A stretch of DNA of 37,210 nucleotides, taken from positions 1 through 37,210 of the forward strand of contig JBMOJK010000011.1 in assembly GCA_049315825.1 (NCBI GenBank), read 5' to 3'. Position 1 is the first letter of the stretch. Every line of letters starts with the position of its first letter. Source of the stretch: JBMOJK01 sp049315825. GTDB taxonomy: Bacteria > Patescibacteriota > Gracilibacteria > BD1-5 > UBA2023. Under the pieces are notes generated by a model, which had not been told where the DNA came from, searched no databases, and saw only the letters and a list, made by a program, of their open reading frames with translations. Shown piece after piece: positions 34,443 to 37,210 of this stretch. The translations under genes were made by a program, and so were the position numbers.

Positions 34443-36251
34443 ATGACTCCACAGATCAAAACAGAATGGGACTTATCTCGATATTATTACAGCGGACTTG
34501 ACGACCCAAAGCTCGCAGCTGATATTGCAAATATACTCCCGAGTGTTGAAGCCTTCGCAGCGAAGTATGAACCCATCCTTGGCAAATTCACGGAAGCCTC
34601 ACAGCTTGCAGCGTTTTTTGATGAAGACGAAGCACTTAGCATTCGTCTCATCAAGCCATCGTACTACATTTTCTACCTCAGCAGTCTCGACACGCAAAAT
34701 GCTGAAGTTCTCAAGAAAGAATGAGAACTCAATTCTCTCTTCATCGAAGTCGGCAATAAGCTGCTTTTTATCTCACAGGCCTGGAAATCCATCGGCTATG
34801 ACCGACTTATAGCATGGAGCAAGGAACCGATTCTTGCAGCTCATGCGAACTCGATCGTTGGTACGGCTGAGTCCATCAAACGTATCCTCTCTGAACGCGA
34901 AGAATACGTCCTCAATATCAAATCTCGCCCCCTCGGACTTGCGAACTCATTGCATGACGAACTCGTTGGGAGTTTTGAATTCGAGTTCGAAAAAGATGGG
35001 AAAATCGAACTCCTCACCGACTCAGAGATCCGCATGCTTCGAGAGTCTCCAGACCGAGAAACTCGTAAGCGAGCGTTCGAATCCGTTCGCAAAGTCTACC
35101 TCTCGAAGACTGTACAAATCACCCTCGGAAATGTCTATACAAGCATCGTAAAAAACTGGTCAACCAAGATCACGCTTCGTGGATATTCGACCGTTATGGA
35201 GCCTCAAAATCTCTCCGAAGAACTCGACAATGAAGTGGTCGATCTTCTGCTGAAAGAGATCGAGAATGCTTATCCACTCTATGCGCGCTACATCAAAGCG
35301 AAGCAAAAGATCCTCGGCCTCGAGACCATGATGAACTACGACACCATGGCCCCGATTTCTACCGAAGAAACCCCGATGCCACTCGAAGATGGTCTCAAGC
35401 TCCATCTCGATACCATGAAGGATTTCGACGAAGAATTCTACAACTTCTCGATCGATATGTTCGAGAATGGGCGCGTTGATGCATTTCCAAAGAAAGGAAA
35501 ACGCGGTGGAGCATTCGCGAGCTACAACAAAGACGAACCAAGCCTCGTACTCCTCAACTACACCGGAAAACTCTCAGACGTACCGACTCTTTCTCATGAA
35601 CTCGGACATGCCACGCACGGTCACCTCTCCCAGGTTCAGCGCGATAGCGTGTACAACAGTGGGCTTTGCCTCGCGGAAACCGCGTCGATCTTCTCAGAAA
35701 TGCTCCTCTCAGAGAAAATCCGCACGCGCCTCACTCCGGAAGAATATACGAATTTCCTCTCGGGAGAACTCTTCGATGCATTTTCTTCGATCTTCCGACA
35801 GGTTCAATACGTGCTTTTTGAGCGCAAAGTACACGAGACAATCCACAGTGGCAAGGAACTCACCTACCACGACCTCAACGTCCTCTGGCGAGAAGAGCAG
35901 CTCAAGATGTCAGGAGACTCGATCACTTTCGACACACCGGCCGAGGAAGAAATTGGATGGGCGACGATTCCACATATTTTCAACTCGCCATTCTACTGCT
36001 ACGCATACGCATTCGGACATCTGCTTGTATTTGCACTCTATGACCGATACCGTCGAGATGGGAAGGCTTTTGTAGAAGACTACAAAAATATCCTCCGAGC
36101 CGGAGGCTCTGTGCGACCGAAGGAACTGCTTGCGCGCTACGGATTTGATATCACCAAACCAGAATTCTATCGCCTCGGCCTCGGAGAAATCGAGCGAAAA
36201 CTCGTCGAGTTTGAAGCACTGGCTAACGCTGCAACTCCATGAGCGAAATAG
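34443..36251 (+). CDS. pepF: Oligoendopeptidase F, M3 family zinc metallopeptidase
   Basis: The enzyme cleaves oligopeptides in the cytoplasm. The 602-residue product has the M3 active site HELGH (385-389, in TLSHELGHATHG) and the third zinc ligand Glu in LCLAETASIFSE about 25-28 residues further, plus the C-terminal FYCYAYAFGHLL segment. Two TGA codons are glycine: 34722-34724 (residue 94) and 36240-36242, close to the end. The second makes the true stop TAG at 36249-36251, three codons later than the standard code would place it. It overlaps the start of the next gene by 13 nt. Confidence 0.94.
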
Positions 36252-37036
36252 TTCTGCAGGCAGCTACATTTCTCGAGGTAACACCGATAGATGTTTATCT
36301 GCTTACTGGCGGGCTCGTTTTTGTGATCGCATTCATGGTGATGTGAGCTCAAAAGACGTACGAGGTATTCTTCGGGCTTATAGTGGGTCTTGCGATATAC
36401 TTGATGCTCAGCGTACTCCTCTCGAGTCAGTACCAGACAGTCGATACGGTCAAATTCTTCAGTCCTGGAGTTTCGAATTTCTTGATCGGCTCGTCGGCAT
36501 ATCTGATATTCATACTCATGATTCTCACCCCGATTTCTGGTGGGATCAAAGTTCCACATCCAAGACATATCGCGCTGAAAATCCTTGCTCATCTTGGAGT
36601 ATCAATCGGACTGATCATATTTATCACTGCGCTGATACTCGGATTTATCAAGAAAACGTATATTTTTGGGGTCGATACTGGCTTTACTCTCATCGGAAAG
36701 ACACTCATCTACCAAAGTCTTCTTGCTACCAAAATCATCGGATGGATTGCATCCCATCTACAACCGATCATCCTCTTCGGAGTGATGTTTATGCTCTACA
36801 AGCTCCTCTTCGCAGAAATGCTCGGAACACTCATGAGTGCACTCATTGTATGGCTGAAATCTCTCAAAGATAAAAATGCTTCTGCAGGACACGACAGTCA
36901 TGGATGACATGATGATCACGGAGGGGGTCACGATGACCACCATGGAGGTCATGACGAACATGGGATGGAGGAATTCGAGCCCGATGATATGCACGATGAC
37001 CACGGACATGGACATGACAACCACGGACATCACTAA
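36239..37036 (+). CDS. Multi-span membrane protein with a His/Asp-rich C-terminal tail
   Basis: I do not recognise a family. The 265-residue product has about five membrane helices (near 18-36, 41-60, 74-95, 108-130 and 160-182) and then a cytoplasmic or outer tail from about 215. The tail is made mostly of His, Asp and Gly (GHDSHG, HDDHGGGHDDHHGGH, DDHGHGHDNHGHH), a clear metal-binding pattern for Zn, Ni, Co or Cu. TGA codons at 36344-36346 and 36905-36907 are glycine; the latter lies in the His-rich tail. It overlaps the end of pepF, a zinc peptidase, which suggests but does not prove a link through metal supply. Confidence 0.75.
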
Positions 37037-37041
37037 AAATT

Positions 37042-37069
37042 TTGACAAAGATCCTTTCTTCTCTATTTT
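37042..37069 (+). promoter_or_regulatory. Promoter of the 37076 transcription unit
   Basis: A perfect TTGACA (37042-37047), 16 nt spacer, TATTTT (37064-37069); start expected near 37076. Confidence 0.55.
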
Positions 37070-37075
37070 GTAAAC

Positions 37076-37193
37076 ATGAATCAGCTTTCTGCACGCACTT
37101 GTTTTTGTTCAATGTTCCACTCAACTCGAGAGGAGATTTTGATGAGTGCATAATTGCAGCTGTCAAAAACCCCTCTCACGTAGAGGGGTTTTT
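37076..37193 (+). ncRNA. Short promoter-terminator unit: small RNA, small peptide or regulatory leader
   Basis: From the expected start to the terminator is about 118 nt. CAGCT near 37082 can pair with AGCTG near 37157, and GCACT near 37094 with AGTGC near 37145, giving a partly rod-like fold. An ATG at 37076, 6 nt after the -10 box, opens a 25-codon frame (37076-37153) that would be leaderless. Within it AGGAG (37131-37135) stands 6 nt before ATG-AGT-GCA-TAA, a three-residue mini-ORF. Whether it is an sRNA, a peptide gene or an attenuated leader of a gene beyond the window cannot be decided here. Confidence 0.35.
37165..37193 (+). terminator. Intrinsic terminator near the window end
   Basis: A perfect 12-bp stem AAAAACCCCTCT/AGAGGGGTTTTT with a CACGT loop. 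Confidence 0.9.
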
Positions 37194-37210
37194 GTTTCAC
37201 TCTGGAGTTT

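Overview
The window looks like a chromosomal segment of a Patescibacteria/CPR bacterium that reads UGA as glycine (genetic code 25), i.e. Candidatus Gracilibacteria or Absconditabacteria (SR1). I count about 43 in-frame TGA codons inside otherwise intact conserved genes. Several fall on family-invariant glycines: UvrC DGGK-G-QL, the DHH-family D-G-D, TsaD G-VVPE, the Nudix box glycine and DnaX K-G-GMRDA. Every complete gene ends in TAA or TAG and none in TGA. Read with the standard bacterial code, about sixteen genes would look broken. I cannot separate the two candidate phyla from this sequence alone.

Layout. 1-309: start of a PilX-like pilus protein (minus strand), cut by the window edge. 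406-559: a long rod-shaped RNA resembling 6S RNA, followed by uvrC. 2624-3028: a small orphan gene with its own promoter and terminator. 3122-7713: a plus-strand operon dnaG - rpoD - Nudix hydrolase - YceD/DUF177 - dCMP deaminase. 7717-8717: two small orphan genes sharing a bidirectional terminator. 8764-10130: rplJ-rplL behind an L10 leader with an attenuator. 10143-12966 (minus): NrnA-like DHH phosphoesterase - PhnA C-terminal-like protein - large secreted protein. 13020-13643: rlmE. 13853-14785 (minus): DsbA-like thioredoxin. 14919-19292 (minus): overlapping operon TPR - PilM-like ATPase - baseplate-J-like membrane protein - tsaD. 19368-21125 (minus): ABC exporter. 21211-22855 (minus): Nudix - rlmN. 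23016-25510 (minus): secE - nusG - unknown lipoprotein-length membrane protein - greA - DUF212 from a strong promoter. 25635-28411 (minus): unknown - DMT transporter - class II photolyase. 28510-29847: radA. 29862-33813 (minus): dnaX - AI-2E family transporter - MFS transporter. 33945-34337: orphan gene. 34443-37036: pepF - membrane protein with a His/Asp-rich tail. 37042-37193: a short promoter-to-terminator unit that may be a small RNA.

The gene content is mostly housekeeping: replication (dnaG, dnaX), transcription (rpoD, nusG, greA), translation (rplJ, rplL, rlmN, rlmE, tsaD), secretion (secE, DsbA-like), UV repair (uvrC, phr) and recombination (radA). The less ordinary material is the pilus-like PilM/baseplate-J operon, the metallopeptidase with its His-rich membrane partner, several lineage-specific small genes, and two candidate structured RNAs.

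Two expression patterns stand out. Several genes have a promoter whose -10 box ends 6-7 nt before the start codon, which implies leaderless mRNAs, and core genes generally lack a Shine-Dalgarno sequence. By contrast, three of the small orphan genes carry strong ones. UGA-Gly is absent from the genes expected to be most highly expressed (rplJ, rplL, rpoD, secE, nusG, greA) and frequent in membrane and repair genes. No tRNA, rRNA, CRISPR array, insertion sequence or prophage was seen, and there is no gene-free stretch above 300 bases.
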